Shown here piece after piece: positions 7,949 through 17,527 of a stretch of DNA of 40,190 nucleotides. Position 1 is the stretch's first letter. The number at the start of each line of letters is the position of its first letter. Origin of the DNA: an uncultured Ruminiclostridium sp. (GTDB taxonomy: Bacteria; Bacillota; Clostridia; Oscillospirales; Ruminococcaceae); the NCBI GenBank assembly GCA_910579265.1, contig CAJTTE010000024.1:1-40190 (forward strand). Direction: 5' to 3'. The notes below the pieces were generated by a model. The model searched no databases and had not been told where the DNA came from. It was given only the letters and a program-made list of their open reading frames with translations. A program made the translations under genes and the position numbers.

Positions 7949-10900
7949 TCAATTCTCCGTTCTTTCAAACGTAAACCATTCGAAATCGAAATTACTTCCC
8001 GGAAGGAAAGTAAAAGATATATTTCCCTTACCCTCTATGCCTTCAATGGGAAACCGCCTTTGCGTATACTCGCCGCAGCCTTCGAATTCGGCAATGATGC
8101 GCTTGTTTTCATTCCCTTTAAAAGTGATATGAATACTATTAAGAGGCAGCTCAGATTTTCCAGATATGATAATTGCAGACGGTGACTGTCCGAAATCAAA
8201 TTCACCGTAATCCAAAACAACATTATTTCCTATTTCCAACACTTTATTTCCGTCAATCTTAAAGCTGTCACCATAAATTTTTTCACAATCCGCCGCATTA
8301 AAAGTCATAAACGCCATATCATTTTTTTCAAATCTGAAGCCTTTGACATGATACCTGTCTGACGACATCATTACAAAGGTATGAATTCCCTTTAACGTTT
8401 TGGAAAGCTTAAATGTATTGGGCTTGTATGTAAGCCACTCCGGCGTTTCATGATATATAAAATCACCTATAATTTCTCCTCCGTCATCCGGTATCCCGTC
8501 ATAGAATTTAATATTTACCGGAGTCGTACAGTTAGCATAAACAGGAACAGTGACCGTATCACTTCCTGCCTTTCCGAAATCGGTATTCTCAAATCCGAAC
8601 CAGGCGTTTTCTCCTTCAAAGCCCGCACCTCTTTCAATTCCGTTTCCGATTTTTCCCGTGCTGCTAACTGTATAAAGACCTCCCGCAACAAAATCATACG
8701 GATCAAACGAAGCGGATCCAAGACCTTCGGCATCCATCTGAACGGCAGTAAGAACACGATATTTATCGGTACCGTTTTTGCAAAGTGCCCTAAGATAAAA
8801 CCTTCCGTCTCCCTTTGCCTTTACCGTAACGGCGTTATCCCGTATATCCGTTATCTCGGCAAGATTTGAAGCGATACCTATTTCATTGGTTATACGGTAT
8901 TCTATTTCATTACGGTAGCTCGCATTTTTCGGGTATATCAAGGTATTGACAGTAATCTCCCTCTGATCCTGGCCGAAATTCAGCGACGGCGCACTAAGCT
9001 CAATCTTTCGCACCGGTATTTCATTATATCCGCCGGAGCAGTCAGGAGCAAAGTCAATGTTTTCCTCTATAGCCGTCAAACCGTTTATCTGTCCTGCATC
9101 CTCCGCATAAAGCTTAAGAATGCTATCCGGCAGCAATGGTGATGATACTCTTACCTCAATCTCTCCCGGCATTGTCTTTGCCGCAACAACGGCAAGCAGC
9201 TTACCCATAAAAAGTCGTCTGCTTTTTCCTTTATACTGCTCAAAATCAGTACTGTCCCCGTTATCCAATCCTATAAGCCTTCCCGCACCGACCACCTCAA
9301 TATTTACGCGGTTATTGGCGTTCGCTACGAAATTGCCCTGTGAATCCTCCGCCATGATCTCAACGAATATCAGATCGCGTCCGTCCGCCGAAAGACATTT
9401 TCTGTCCGCAGCAACATTTAATCTCGCAGTATCACCGAAGGAACGCGTAACGTCTCTTGCAATCTCATAGCCCGCCTCATCGTAAGCCAAAGCCAGAAGC
9501 TCTCCTTTTTCATACGGAATAAGATAATCCGCCGTCAGCCGAGTTCCCCGTTTGTGATCGATATGCTTTTTCCCCATAGATTTCCCGTTAAAAAACAGTT
9601 CGGTATAGGGAGCGTTTGTAGTCACTCTTACATCGATTTCCTGACCATCGGAAAAATCCCAATAAGGAAAAATATGAATAATAGGAGATTTTTTGTAATC
9701 CGTCCATTCAGACTGAAAAATATAGGAACTGTCTTTACGGAAACCGGCGGTATCTATCTGTCCGAAATAGCTGTTTTTGGTATTATACGGCGTGGATTCT
9801 CCAATATAGTCAAATCCGCTCCAGATAAACTGACCGGCGCAATACTCCGCATCACGATCGGAAATAATGCAGCCCTCGGTATTCGGCGCGGCCCAGCCGG
9901 TCGTGCTGTTGCCTAGCGAAGAGCACTGTTCGTCATCATCCGCCAGGACAGGACGTGAAAGCGGAAAATGATATACACCTCTGCTCTGAACCACCGAACA
10001 GGTCTCACTTCCATAAATCATCCAGTCGGGATGCTTTTTATGATGCTCATTATACAGTCTTTCCCCATAATTATAACCGGCAAGCTTAAGTAAATCGGTA
10101 CACTTTTGCGCATTCTCCCATTCAAGATAATTCGAACCGCTTGTGATATATCCGTTGCATCTCGGATCATGAGTTCTGACATTGGCGGCAAGCATGGAAT
10201 TGATTTCCTGCCCCCTTTTGTCCGCATGAACATCATAAATTTCATTACCTATGCTCCAGCCAATCAAAGAAGGATGATTACGGTCGCGCCTTACCCATGC
10301 AGCTACATCAATCTTCGCCCATTCGCCGAAAAAACGTGCGTAATCATATTCCGTCTTGGAACGCTCCCACATATCGAATCCCTCGGACAGTACGAGAAAT
10401 CCCATTTCATCAGCAGCCTCCATCAGTTCCACCGAAGGCATATTATGACTTGTGCGAATCGCATTCACACCCATTTCCCGAAGCAGTTCAAGACGGCGCC
10501 TTACCGCTGTTTTATTTTGAGCGGCACCCAATGCTCCCAGATCATGATGTTCGCAGGAGCCGTGTATCTTAATATGTTTGTCATTCAGAAAAAAGCCTTT
10601 GTCACAGGTAAATTCTATTTTTCTGAAACCGAATTTACAGATTTCTTTATCGATAACGGTATCTCCGTCTAAAAGCTCGGTAGTCATTGTATAAAGCACG
10701 GGATTTTCAATATCCCATTTCTGAGCGCCGTCTATCCTGATTTTCTGCACAGCCGCCGAATAATCGTATCCTTCTTTTCTGATTGCCTCCGGTATCACGC
10801 TTATGTCCAAAGCGCTTAAAGCACAAGTATTTTCACCAACCTTTTTCCCGCTGCAATCGGTAACGGTCTGTCTGATAAGCTGCCTGTTCTCCGATCCTTT

Positions 10901-11404
10901 AGGCCGAGCTGTCTCCGTTGAAACGGTTATTAAATTTTCCTCTGTGCTTATATAAACTCCGTCCGGGATAATGTGCACCAGCGGCGCTTCCTTCAGCCAT
11001 ACATTTCGGTAAATGCCGGCTCCCGAATACCAACGGGAATTCGGCGACCGATAATTGACCATTACCGCCACAAGATTTTCTCCTTTAAGCAGCAGATTTC
11101 CTATCTCAAATTCAAAAGTAGAATATCCGTACTTCCATTCGCCGGCTGACTTACCGTTCACATAAACCTTACAATCTGCATATACGCCTTCAAACCGCAG
11201 AGAAACAACCGTATCGGGCTTTGGAGCATATTTAAAAGATTTCCTGTACCATCCTGTGGAAGTTTCATAAAGATTTTTCGTATTTCCTATAAGATAATCA
11301 TGTGGAATATCGACCTTAATCCATCGAAAATCATCCGAATATCCCGTGCCAAAAGGCTGTTTAGAAAATTCCCAGCCATCACAAAAAAGAGTAGCGATGC
11401 TCAT
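7949..11404 (-). CDS. GH2 beta-galactosidase-type enzyme with CBM6-like domain
   Basis: This 1151-residue glycoside hydrolase family 2 enzyme has no signal peptide, so it should act in the cytoplasm on imported oligosaccharides. In order: a sugar-binding jelly-roll domain (about 1-140, with WYRKSF and GVYADCKVYVNG), an Ig-like domain (140-262), the catalytic TIM barrel (263-570), DUF4982-like and Ig-like domains (575-765), and a C-terminal carbohydrate-binding domain of CBM6 type (about 905-1025, GAGFEGENAWFGFENTDFG). The acid/base is Glu388 in WSIGNE and the nucleophile Glu467 in IYGSE. The start is supported by AGGAG 7 bases upstream and a TTGACT-17-TAAAAT promoter. Beta-galactosidase is the likeliest activity, but GH2 also includes glucuronidases and mannosidases. 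Confidence 0.93.
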   Translation of the reverse strand: MSIATLFCDGWEFSKQPFGTGYSDDFRWIKVDIPHDYLIGNTKNLYETSTGWYRKSFKYAPKPDTVVSLRFEGVYADCKVYVNGKSAGEWKYGYSTFEFEIGNLLLKGENLVAVMVNYRSPNSRWYSGAGIYRNVWLKEAPLVHIIPDGVYISTEENLITVSTETARPKGSENRQLIRQTVTDCSGKKVGENTCALSALDISVIPEAIRKEGYDYSAAVQKIRIDGAQKWDIENPVLYTMTTELLDGDTVIDKEICKFGFRKIEFTCDKGFFLNDKHIKIHGSCEHHDLGALGAAQNKTAVRRRLELLREMGVNAIRTSHNMPSVELMEAADEMGFLVLSEGFDMWERSKTEYDYARFFGEWAKIDVAAWVRRDRNHPSLIGWSIGNEIYDVHADKRGQEINSMLAANVRTHDPRCNGYITSGSNYLEWENAQKCTDLLKLAGYNYGERLYNEHHKKHPDWMIYGSETCSVVQSRGVYHFPLSRPVLADDDEQCSSLGNSTTGWAAPNTEGCIISDRDAEYCAGQFIWSGFDYIGESTPYNTKNSYFGQIDTAGFRKDSSYIFQSEWTDYKKSPIIHIFPYWDFSDGQEIDVRVTTNAPYTELFFNGKSMGKKHIDHKRGTRLTADYLIPYEKGELLALAYDEAGYEIARDVTRSFGDTARLNVAADRKCLSADGRDLIFVEIMAEDSQGNFVANANNRVNIEVVGAGRLIGLDNGDSTDFEQYKGKSRRLFMGKLLAVVAAKTMPGEIEVRVSSPLLPDSILKLYAEDAGQINGLTAIEENIDFAPDCSGGYNEIPVRKIELSAPSLNFGQDQREITVNTLIYPKNASYRNEIEYRITNEIGIASNLAEITDIRDNAVTVKAKGDGRFYLRALCKNGTDKYRVLTAVQMDAEGLGSASFDPYDFVAGGLYTVSSTGKIGNGIERGAGFEGENAWFGFENTDFGKAGSDTVTVPVYANCTTPVNIKFYDGIPDDGGEIIGDFIYHETPEWLTYKPNTFKLSKTLKGIHTFVMMSSDRYHVKGFRFEKNDMAFMTFNAADCEKIYGDSFKIDGNKVLEIGNNVVLDYGEFDFGQSPSAIIISGKSELPLNSIHITFKGNENKRIIAEFEGCGEYTQRRFPIEGIEGKGNISFTFLPGSNFDFEWFTFERTEN

Positions 11405-11433
11405 ATTAACACTCCTAAAAAATATTTAATTAT

Positions 11434-11462
11434 ATTTTACCTTATATTTTCGCTTTAGTCAA
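11434..11462 (-). promoter_or_regulatory. Promoter for the GH2 gene
   Basis: Read on the minus strand, TTGACT (11462-11457) is separated by 17 bp from TAAAAT (11439-11434), about 30 bp before the GH2 start codon. It lies back to back with the metA promoter. Confidence 0.65.
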
Positions 11463-11493
11463 TGAAAAACATTGAATTTAATATTATCGCCCA

Positions 11494-11522
11494 TTGAAAA
11501 AACAAAAAAACTATGCTATAAT
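11494..11522 (+). promoter_or_regulatory. Promoter for metA
   Basis: TTGAAA (11494-11499), 17 bp spacer, TATAAT (11517-11522): a near-perfect housekeeping promoter 40 bp before the metA start. The leader is too short to hold a SAM riboswitch or a T-box. Confidence 0.8.
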
Positions 11523-11561
11523 TCATTTGATAAAAACGACAATAGAAAAGGAACATTAAAA

Positions 11562-12485
11562 ATGCCCATAAGAATACCGAACGATCTTCCCGCATTTAAA
11601 ACACTGTTACAGGAAAATATATTCGTAATGGAAAGCGACCGCGCTTCAGGTCAGGATATAAGGCCGCTTAAAATAGGTATAGTAAACCTTATGCCTACAA
11701 AAATCGAAACTGAAACACAGCTTTTAAGACTATTGAGCAACACGCCGTTACAAGTGGACATAACTCTTATTTATACCGAAACCCATCTTCCGAAAAATAC
11801 CTCATGGGAACATTTACAAAACTTTTATACAACTTTCGATAAAGTAAAGGATGAATACTTTGACGGTATTTTTATAACCGGAGCGCCTGTGGAAAAGCTT
11901 GATTTTGAAAAGGTAAACTATTGGGGGGAGCTTTGTCATATTATGGAGTGGACAAAATCCCATGCATTCTGTACCGTACATATATGCTGGGGAGCATTTG
12001 CGGGTCTTTACTATCATTATGGAATAGAGAAAAGACCTTTAAATAAAAAGCTTTTCGGTGTCTTTCCCCATAAAGTAAACGCCATAACGCATCCCCTTTT
12101 AAAGGGCTTCGACGATATATTTTTCGTGCCGCACTCCCGTTATACGGAAATCAGCACCGCCGATATCGAAATGAATCCCAATCTTGCTGTGTTGGCTTAT
12201 TCGGATGAAGCCGGAGCATATATAATTTCCGACCGTACAAGCCGTCAGATTTTTATCACAGGACATGCAGAATATGACCGTGATACTTTAAAAAATGAAT
12301 ATTTAAGAGATCTTGAAAAGGGTATTGACATAGAAATACCAAAAAATTATTTTCCGGGAAACAATCCCGATCTCCCTCCCCTTATCACATGGCACGGACA
12401 TGCCAGCCTTATGTACAGCAATTGGCTTAATTTCTGTGTTTATCAGGAAACGCCTTTTGATCTGAAAGAGTTGGAGTCACTATAG
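11562..12485 (+). CDS. metA: Homoserine O-acetyltransferase (MetA family)
   Basis: This 307-residue cytoplasmic enzyme activates homoserine for methionine synthesis. It has the normal MetA length when started at MPIRIPNDLPAF (AAAAGGAAC upstream); a frame extending back to 11472 crosses the promoter and is rejected. The catalytic triad falls at the textbook positions: Cys142 (HICWGAF), His235 and Glu237 (TGHAEYDR). Residue 111 is Glu (GAPVEKLDFE). In characterised MetA proteins Glu111 goes with acetyl-CoA use and Gly111 with succinyl-CoA, so an acetyltransferase (EC 2.3.1.31) is predicted despite the family's common 'succinyltransferase' label. hydF follows at 41 bp on the same strand and may share the transcript. 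Confidence 0.96.
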   Translation: MPIRIPNDLPAFKTLLQENIFVMESDRASGQDIRPLKIGIVNLMPTKIETETQLLRLLSNTPLQVDITLIYTETHLPKNTSWEHLQNFYTTFDKVKDEYFDGIFITGAPVEKLDFEKVNYWGELCHIMEWTKSHAFCTVHICWGAFAGLYYHYGIEKRPLNKKLFGVFPHKVNAITHPLLKGFDDIFFVPHSRYTEISTADIEMNPNLAVLAYSDEAGAYIISDRTSRQIFITGHAEYDRDTLKNEYLRDLEKGIDIEIPKNYFPGNNPDLPPLITWHGHASLMYSNWLNFCVYQETPFDLKELESL

Positions 12486-12526
12486 CGATTACCGCGTAAC
12501 ATATCAAATACGAAAGGATATTTCTG

Positions 12527-13726
12527 ATGAGCCTTAATACGACGCCCTCAGCCAATAGAGTACACATAGCTTTTTTCGGCAGACGAAATGCCGGAAAATC
12601 CAGTCTTGTAAATGCAATAACCGGTCAGGAGACCGCCGTTGTTTCTCCAATAGCAGGAACAACCACGGATCCGGTTTATAAGGCGATGGAGCTCCTTCCG
12701 TTAGGTCCGGTTATGATAATCGATACGGCAGGCCTTGATGACGAAGGCGAACTTGGTGAGCTGAGAATAAAAAAAACACAGCAGGTTCTTAATAAAACAG
12801 ATGTGGCCGTTCTCACAATAGACTCAGAAGAAGGAATACAACAATGCGATAAGGAATTACTGGAGCTCTTCATCAAAAAAGAAATACCTTACGTAATTGT
12901 CTATAACAAAAACGATATTAAAAAAATACCGGTAAATAATAATGACAGCATCAGCGTCAGTGCCAAAACCGGAGAAGGAATAAACGAACTAAAGGAGAAA
13001 ATAGCAAGAATAACAAAAACGGATGACACAAGACTAAAGCTGGTCGGTGACTTGTTATCACCCTCCGATACGGTAATTCTGGTTATTCCGATCGATTCCT
13101 CCGCACCAAAGGGCAGACTTATTTTACCGCAACAGCAAGTGATACGTGATATTTTGGAAGCAAATGCGACGGCGATCGTAATAAAGGAAAACCAGATAAA
13201 CGAAACACTGGAGCTGCTGAAGAAAAAGCCTGCAATGATAATCACCGACAGTCAGGTATTTAAAAAAGTGGCGGCAAATACTCCCGAAAACATACCCCTT
13301 ACATCGTTTTCGATCCTGATGGCGAGATTCAAGGGCTTTCTGAACATAGCCGCAACGGGGGCTGCCCATATAGAAAAGCTTAAAGACGGAGATACCGTAC
13401 TGATTTCCGAAGGCTGCACCCATCATCGGCAGTGTGAGGATATAGGCACGGTTAAAATTCCGAAATGGTTGACCGAATACACAAAAAAGAAGCTCATATT
13501 TAAAACTTCTTCGGGTACGGAATTTCCGGAAAATCTGACGAACTACGATCTTATTATTCACTGTGGGGGATGTATGCTTAACGAACGTGAAATGAAGTAT
13601 CGTATGAAATGCGCCGAGGATGCTGGCACTCCCATAACAAATTACGGAACGGCAATAGCTTATATGAACGGAATTCTGATAAGAAGCCTTGAAATATTTC
13701 CCGACCTTGTAAAATCATTAAAATAA
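12527..13726 (+). CDS. hydF: [FeFe] hydrogenase maturation GTPase HydF
   Basis: HydF is the scaffold on which the 2Fe subcluster of the hydrogenase H-cluster is assembled and then delivered to the apo-hydrogenase. This 399-residue protein shows the expected three parts. The GTPase domain has Walker A GRRNAGKS (18-25), DTAG (66-69), NKND (127-130) and SAKTGEG. A dimerisation domain is followed by the Fe-S cluster domain, with the signature CTH (Cys297, His299) then HCGGC (His345, Cys346, Cys349). AAAGGA lies 9 bases before the ATG. The radical-SAM partners HydE and HydG are not in this window. The likely clients are the two [FeFe] hydrogenases at 32.8 and 35.8 kb. Confidence 0.97.
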   Translation: MSLNTTPSANRVHIAFFGRRNAGKSSLVNAITGQETAVVSPIAGTTTDPVYKAMELLPLGPVMIIDTAGLDDEGELGELRIKKTQQVLNKTDVAVLTIDSEEGIQQCDKELLELFIKKEIPYVIVYNKNDIKKIPVNNNDSISVSAKTGEGINELKEKIARITKTDDTRLKLVGDLLSPSDTVILVIPIDSSAPKGRLILPQQQVIRDILEANATAIVIKENQINETLELLKKKPAMIITDSQVFKKVAANTPENIPLTSFSILMARFKGFLNIAATGAAHIEKLKDGDTVLISEGCTHHRQCEDIGTVKIPKWLTEYTKKKLIFKTSSGTEFPENLTNYDLIIHCGGCMLNEREMKYRMKCAEDAGTPITNYGTAIAYMNGILIRSLEIFPDLVKSLK

Positions 13727-13905
13727 TTACCAATATTTTTATACAAAATCATGATTGTGTTTTTACACGAGCTTTAATCAGATCCACAGCGTGATTAAAG
13801 CTGTACTCTAAGCATTGATTTTGAACACCCGTTATTTATCATACCTGAAACAAGAATTAGTATTAATGGATATCAGAAAACAAAAAAATCAGTACTATTA
13901 TGCTA

Positions 13906-14063
13906 AAAGCATGGCGTTTTCAAAAAAAGCGGAGAAATATGAGGGTATTTGATAGTTATTCCTTTGGTATAACTATCGACATTATTTGATATGTAAAGCG
14001 TCCGCAATAAGCAGAAATCGTGCAATTTGCGGCTTTTCAGATAGTCCTTAATCATAGTACGAT
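13906..14063 (+). repeat. Dispersed ~160-bp repeat, copy B
   Basis: This is the second full copy of the repeat at 3951-4110, same orientation, between hydF and its terminator. Shared blocks are AAAAAAAGCGGAGAAATA, an AGTTAT...ATAACT hairpin with CC-TTT-GG top, a CCGCAA...TTGCGG stem, and TTTGCGGCTTTTCAGATAG at the end. The first stem is longer here (six pairs) than in copy A (five), with the inner bases changed on both sides. Confidence 0.75.
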
Positions 14064-14084
14064 ATGAATACAGCATATAACACA

Positions 14085-14116
14085 AGCGCTGCCGCTAATG
14101 CGGCAGCGCTTTTTAT
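14085..14116 (+). terminator. Rho-independent terminator downstream of hydF
   Basis: A perfect 11-bp stem (AGCGCTGCCGC / GCGGCAGCGCT) with a TAAT loop is followed by TTTTATATT. It ends the metA-hydF transcription unit, after reading through repeat copy B. Confidence 0.9.
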
Positions 14117-14320
14117 ATTCAGCAGGTAAGCCCCAATCATATTGGGTGGCTGTGGCTTTTCAAGAATGTTCCCATTACCCTCCGCCCTCACCTACGGGAT
14201 TCCCTGCTCAATAGCAGTATATGCCAAAGGGTAAAACTGCGTGGCTGTCCTTTTTAAAGCAGTTTGACGGATATTACCACAAGCCTTTTGAATATAAGAA
14301 AAACTTAACGCGTCTTTCGG
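14117..14320. other. Non-coding segment downstream of the hydF terminator
   Basis: About 200 bp between the terminator and a convergent small gene. It is more GC-rich than the surrounding intergenic DNA and contains an inverted repeat (AAACTGC...GCAGTTT near 14235-14270). On the minus strand it reads protein-like pieces broken by stops (EKPQPPNMIGAYLLNIKS), which could be a remnant or chance. No gene is called. Confidence 0.4.
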
Positions 14321-14707
14321 TTATTTATATATATCTCCGCTATTATATGTAACAAAATAATTACCGTTTATTCCGCCTTTGCAATAATGAAAAATTGAAG
14401 ATAAAATAACGGCCATGCCCAAAGGCTCACTGATCATTCCATATCCGTATCTTTGCGCACATTCTTCTTCAAATATTTCCTTAAGCTGAAGCTTGGTCTT
14501 GTTTTCAAGATACTTTTTATCAATATCCATTGCCAGGCAAAACCGTTTATAGCTCAGCTTTTCAAGATCGTCGACGCAATCCAAGTAATCATCCGGATCT
14601 ATCCTGTTATATAACCGATCCATTTCAACACATACGGACAAATCTCCGATATCCTTATTCTCCCCAATTATCGTCTCCTTAAAACGGCTTTCACGAATTT
14701 TAAACAT
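14321..14707 (-). CDS. Hypothetical protein, 128 aa
   Basis: This is a small acidic cytoplasmic protein starting MFKIRESRFKETIIGENKD. A middle helix-rich part (DDYLDCVDDLEKLSYKRF) is followed by a more hydrophobic segment, GMAVILSSIFHYC. A strong ribosome binding site (AAGGAAGG) precedes the ATG, which supports expression. It is convergent with hydF and lies downstream of the P-type ATPase gene on the same strand, separated by about 200 bp. I do not recognise the family. Confidence 0.7.
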   Translation of the reverse strand: MFKIRESRFKETIIGENKDIGDLSVCVEMDRLYNRIDPDDYLDCVDDLEKLSYKRFCLAMDIDKKYLENKTKLQLKEIFEEECAQRYGYGMISEPLGMAVILSSIFHYCKGGINGNYFVTYNSGDIYK

Positions 14708-14914
14708 ATTAACTTTATCCTTCCTTTTTCTTTCTTGAACGTTTGCATATACTTTTTACTGATTATTATTTATAAGACGATAAATGCCAAAGGAAACAAT
14801 ATATATAATCTTTATACATTTCTTGCCTTAACGGTTCAAGTTCTCAGTTTAATAAGAATATCATCATAAATTCAATAAATCAATCGTCATTTTACACTAA
14901 AAATTTTACAATAA

Positions 14915-17527
14915 TTATACAACATTGCTCTCATGATTCTTTTTTGATACAGCAAACAGCCATATACCACGTATTATCGGAACTGTAAAGGCTGCCAAAA
15001 GGCTGAAGAAAAGTATTTTCGAATTAAGACTTACCGTGTCGAAAATTGATGAAAGCTGTGGAATAAAAACAATTGCAATTGTCAGAGCAAAGCTTATAAG
15101 CACAGCAAAAATAAGCCTGGGATTTGCAAGGTAGTCAGTATTAAAAATTCCCTTATTTTCGTTTTTACATTCAAAAACAAATACAAGCTGAGAAACGCTC
15201 AGGGTAACCATTGCCGCAGTTCTTGCCGCTTCAAGACCCAGACTGTCAAAGGCAAGTATAAAGCTCAATATCGAAGCCGTCCCTATAAGAAATCCGCGTA
15301 TGACTATCTTAAACAGCATGCCTCCGGCAAAAACGCTTTCATTCCCCGTTCTCGGCGGGACGGACATTACATTGACGTCACCCGGTTCCATTCCCAATGC
15401 AATAGCGGGAAGTCCGTCCGTAACAAGATTTATCAAAAGAAGCTGAATAGGAAGAAGGATCACCGGAAGACCCAGTATCATGGCAAAAAGCATTGTAAAA
15501 ACTTCTCCGATATTACAAGACAGCATATACCTTATAAATTTACGTATGTTTGAATACACGGTTCTGCCCTGCTCCACAGCATTAACCAAAGTTGCAAAAT
15601 TATCATCAAGAAGTACCAGCTTTGCCGCTTCTTTTGTGACATCAGTACCGGCCTTACCCATAGCCACACCTATCGCAGCCTCCTTTACGGCGGGAGCATC
15701 ATTTACACCGTCTCCGGTCATTGCCACAATATGACCCTGTTTCTTCAATGTCCTTACGATTTTAAGTTTATCCGCAGGACTTACCCTCGCAAAAACCGCC
15801 GTATTTTTTACTGCGTCTTCAAGCTCCTTATCATTCATTGCAGACAGTTCCGCTCCGGTACAGGCCCTATAACCTTTCTTCATTATTCCAGCCTGTCCCG
15901 CAATCTCAACGGCGGTTTTAATATGATCTCCGGTCAGCATTATAACCCTTATTCCGGCCTTTTCACACTTTTTAATTGCATTTTTTATTTCAGGTCTTAA
16001 AGGGTCCTCCATCCCCTGAAGACCCAAAAAAATAAATGAGTCTGACGTATCGGTTTTATATGCAAAGGCAAGGGTCCTGAGTGCGCGCCCGGCCATGTTC
16101 TCCACAGCTGATGCAATTTTTTTCTTTTCGGAAAAAGATAAAGGGACAGTTCCGTTTTTTCCTAAAACATACCCGCATTTTTCCAAAACCACATCAGCCG
16201 CTCCCTTTAAAAATTTCACTTTTTCACCTGAAGATGATCTTACGGTCACTTCCATAAAACGAGTCTGACTGTCAAAAGGGATCTCTCCGGTGCGTATATA
16301 TCCGTTTACCGAAACACCTGCTTTTTTTGCGGAATTGAGCAGTGCGGTTTCGGTAGGATCTCCGTTTTTTCCATCAGAATTATTACATATGGCGCCGCAT
16401 GTAAAAAGCATTTTTTGAGCTGTATCATCTGCGCTGATGTTCTTTTTCAATCTACCGTCAGAATATATCTCAGTTACCGTCATTTTATTTGCGGTCAATG
16501 TACCGGTTTTATCAGTGCATATAACATCGGCGCAGCCTAACGTCTCAACTGAATGCAGCTTGTTTACGAGAGCTTTCTGTTTATATATTCTTCTTACCGC
16601 CAAAGCCAGAGCAATGGTGACGGTAGCCGGAAGTCCTTCCGGAATCGCTGCAACAGCAAGTGTTATTCCTACAAAAAGCATATCGAAAATTTCATTTCCT
16701 CTGAAAATTCCTATTGCGCTTACCACAACGCAAATAACTATACAAGCTATGCCGATAATACGTCCCAGTTCACCAAGCCTTTTCTGAAGCGGCGTTTTTT
16801 CCTCCTCGATATTCTCCAGCATGTCGGATACCTGACCCATCTGAGTGTTCTTTGCCGTTGCATATATCTCGGCAGTACAATGTCCTTTGGTAACTATCGT
16901 GCCCATATAAACCGCCCCTGCCTGGTTCAGCTCGTTTTCCTTTATAGGACATACCTGCTTCGATACGGGAATACTTTCTCCCGTAAGCGCCGCTTCGTCG
17001 CACTCCAAGGACATGGACTGTAAAATACGGCCATCCGCAGGCACTTTATCGCCCGCATCCAAAAAAATTACGTCTCCTTTTACCAGCTTTTCCGCAGGTA
17101 TAATTACGGTTTTACCGTCCCTGACAGCTCTTGCCGTGGGGGCGGCGATAGCTTTTATCGACTCAAGCGTTTTTTCTGTGCGGTATTCCTGAATAAATCC
17201 CATTACAGCATTTATTACAACTATGACCATAATAGTGAGAGCATCGTATATTTCTCCCATTACCACCGAAACTACGGTAGCAGCCAGGAGAATCATAACC
17301 ATTACGTCCTTAAACTGCCCGAAAAACATTTTAAGTCCCGTTCTTTTCTTTTTCTGTTCAAGCGTATTGGCTCCATCCCGCCGTAATTTTTCTTCGGCCT
17401 GTTCGGAAGTCAGTCCGAATACCGAAACGGTATCAATGATATCAGTTTCTTTGGCTTGTGTATCGCTTACGGCAGAAATCCTATTACTTCCCTTTACATT
17501 TCCGGAAATTCTGTGTGACTTGACCAA
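14915..17527 (-). CDS. Calcium-transporting P-type ATPase
   Basis: This membrane pump of about 870 residues, P2A/PMR1-SERCA type, exports Ca2+ using ATP. Visible motifs (from the chosen start) are the actuator TGES (182-185), PEGLP in helix M4 (296-300), the phosphorylation site DKTGTLT with Asp339, TGDGVNDAPA in the P-domain, and the ion-binding segments SCNIGEV in M5 and INLVTDGLPA in M6. These keep the Asn/Glu and Asn/Thr/Asp ligands of SERCA-type pumps. The start is taken as TTG at 17527 because a perfect AAGGAGG lies 8 bases upstream. In-frame ATGs up to 35 codons earlier (17632, 17602) have weak or no site and would add an atypical tail. Mn2+ transport cannot be excluded. Confidence 0.93.
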   Translation of the reverse strand: MVKSHRISGNVKGSNRISAVSDTQAKETDIIDTVSVFGLTSEQAEEKLRRDGANTLEQKKKRTGLKMFFGQFKDVMVMILLAATVVSVVMGEIYDALTIMVIVVINAVMGFIQEYRTEKTLESIKAIAAPTARAVRDGKTVIIPAEKLVKGDVIFLDAGDKVPADGRILQSMSLECDEAALTGESIPVSKQVCPIKENELNQAGAVYMGTIVTKGHCTAEIYATAKNTQMGQVSDMLENIEEEKTPLQKRLGELGRIIGIACIVICVVVSAIGIFRGNEIFDMLFVGITLAVAAIPEGLPATVTIALALAVRRIYKQKALVNKLHSVETLGCADVICTDKTGTLTANKMTVTEIYSDGRLKKNISADDTAQKMLFTCGAICNNSDGKNGDPTETALLNSAKKAGVSVNGYIRTGEIPFDSQTRFMEVTVRSSSGEKVKFLKGAADVVLEKCGYVLGKNGTVPLSFSEKKKIASAVENMAGRALRTLAFAYKTDTSDSFIFLGLQGMEDPLRPEIKNAIKKCEKAGIRVIMLTGDHIKTAVEIAGQAGIMKKGYRACTGAELSAMNDKELEDAVKNTAVFARVSPADKLKIVRTLKKQGHIVAMTGDGVNDAPAVKEAAIGVAMGKAGTDVTKEAAKLVLLDDNFATLVNAVEQGRTVYSNIRKFIRYMLSCNIGEVFTMLFAMILGLPVILLPIQLLLINLVTDGLPAIALGMEPGDVNVMSVPPRTGNESVFAGGMLFKIVIRGFLIGTASILSFILAFDSLGLEAARTAAMVTLSVSQLVFVFECKNENKGIFNTDYLANPRLIFAVLISFALTIAIVFIPQLSSIFDTVSLNSKILFFSLLAAFTVPIIRGIWLFAVSKKNHESNVV

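Noticed and set aside
11405..11561. SAM riboswitch or T-box before metA
   Set aside because: The promoter leaves a leader of only about 30 bases, too short for either.
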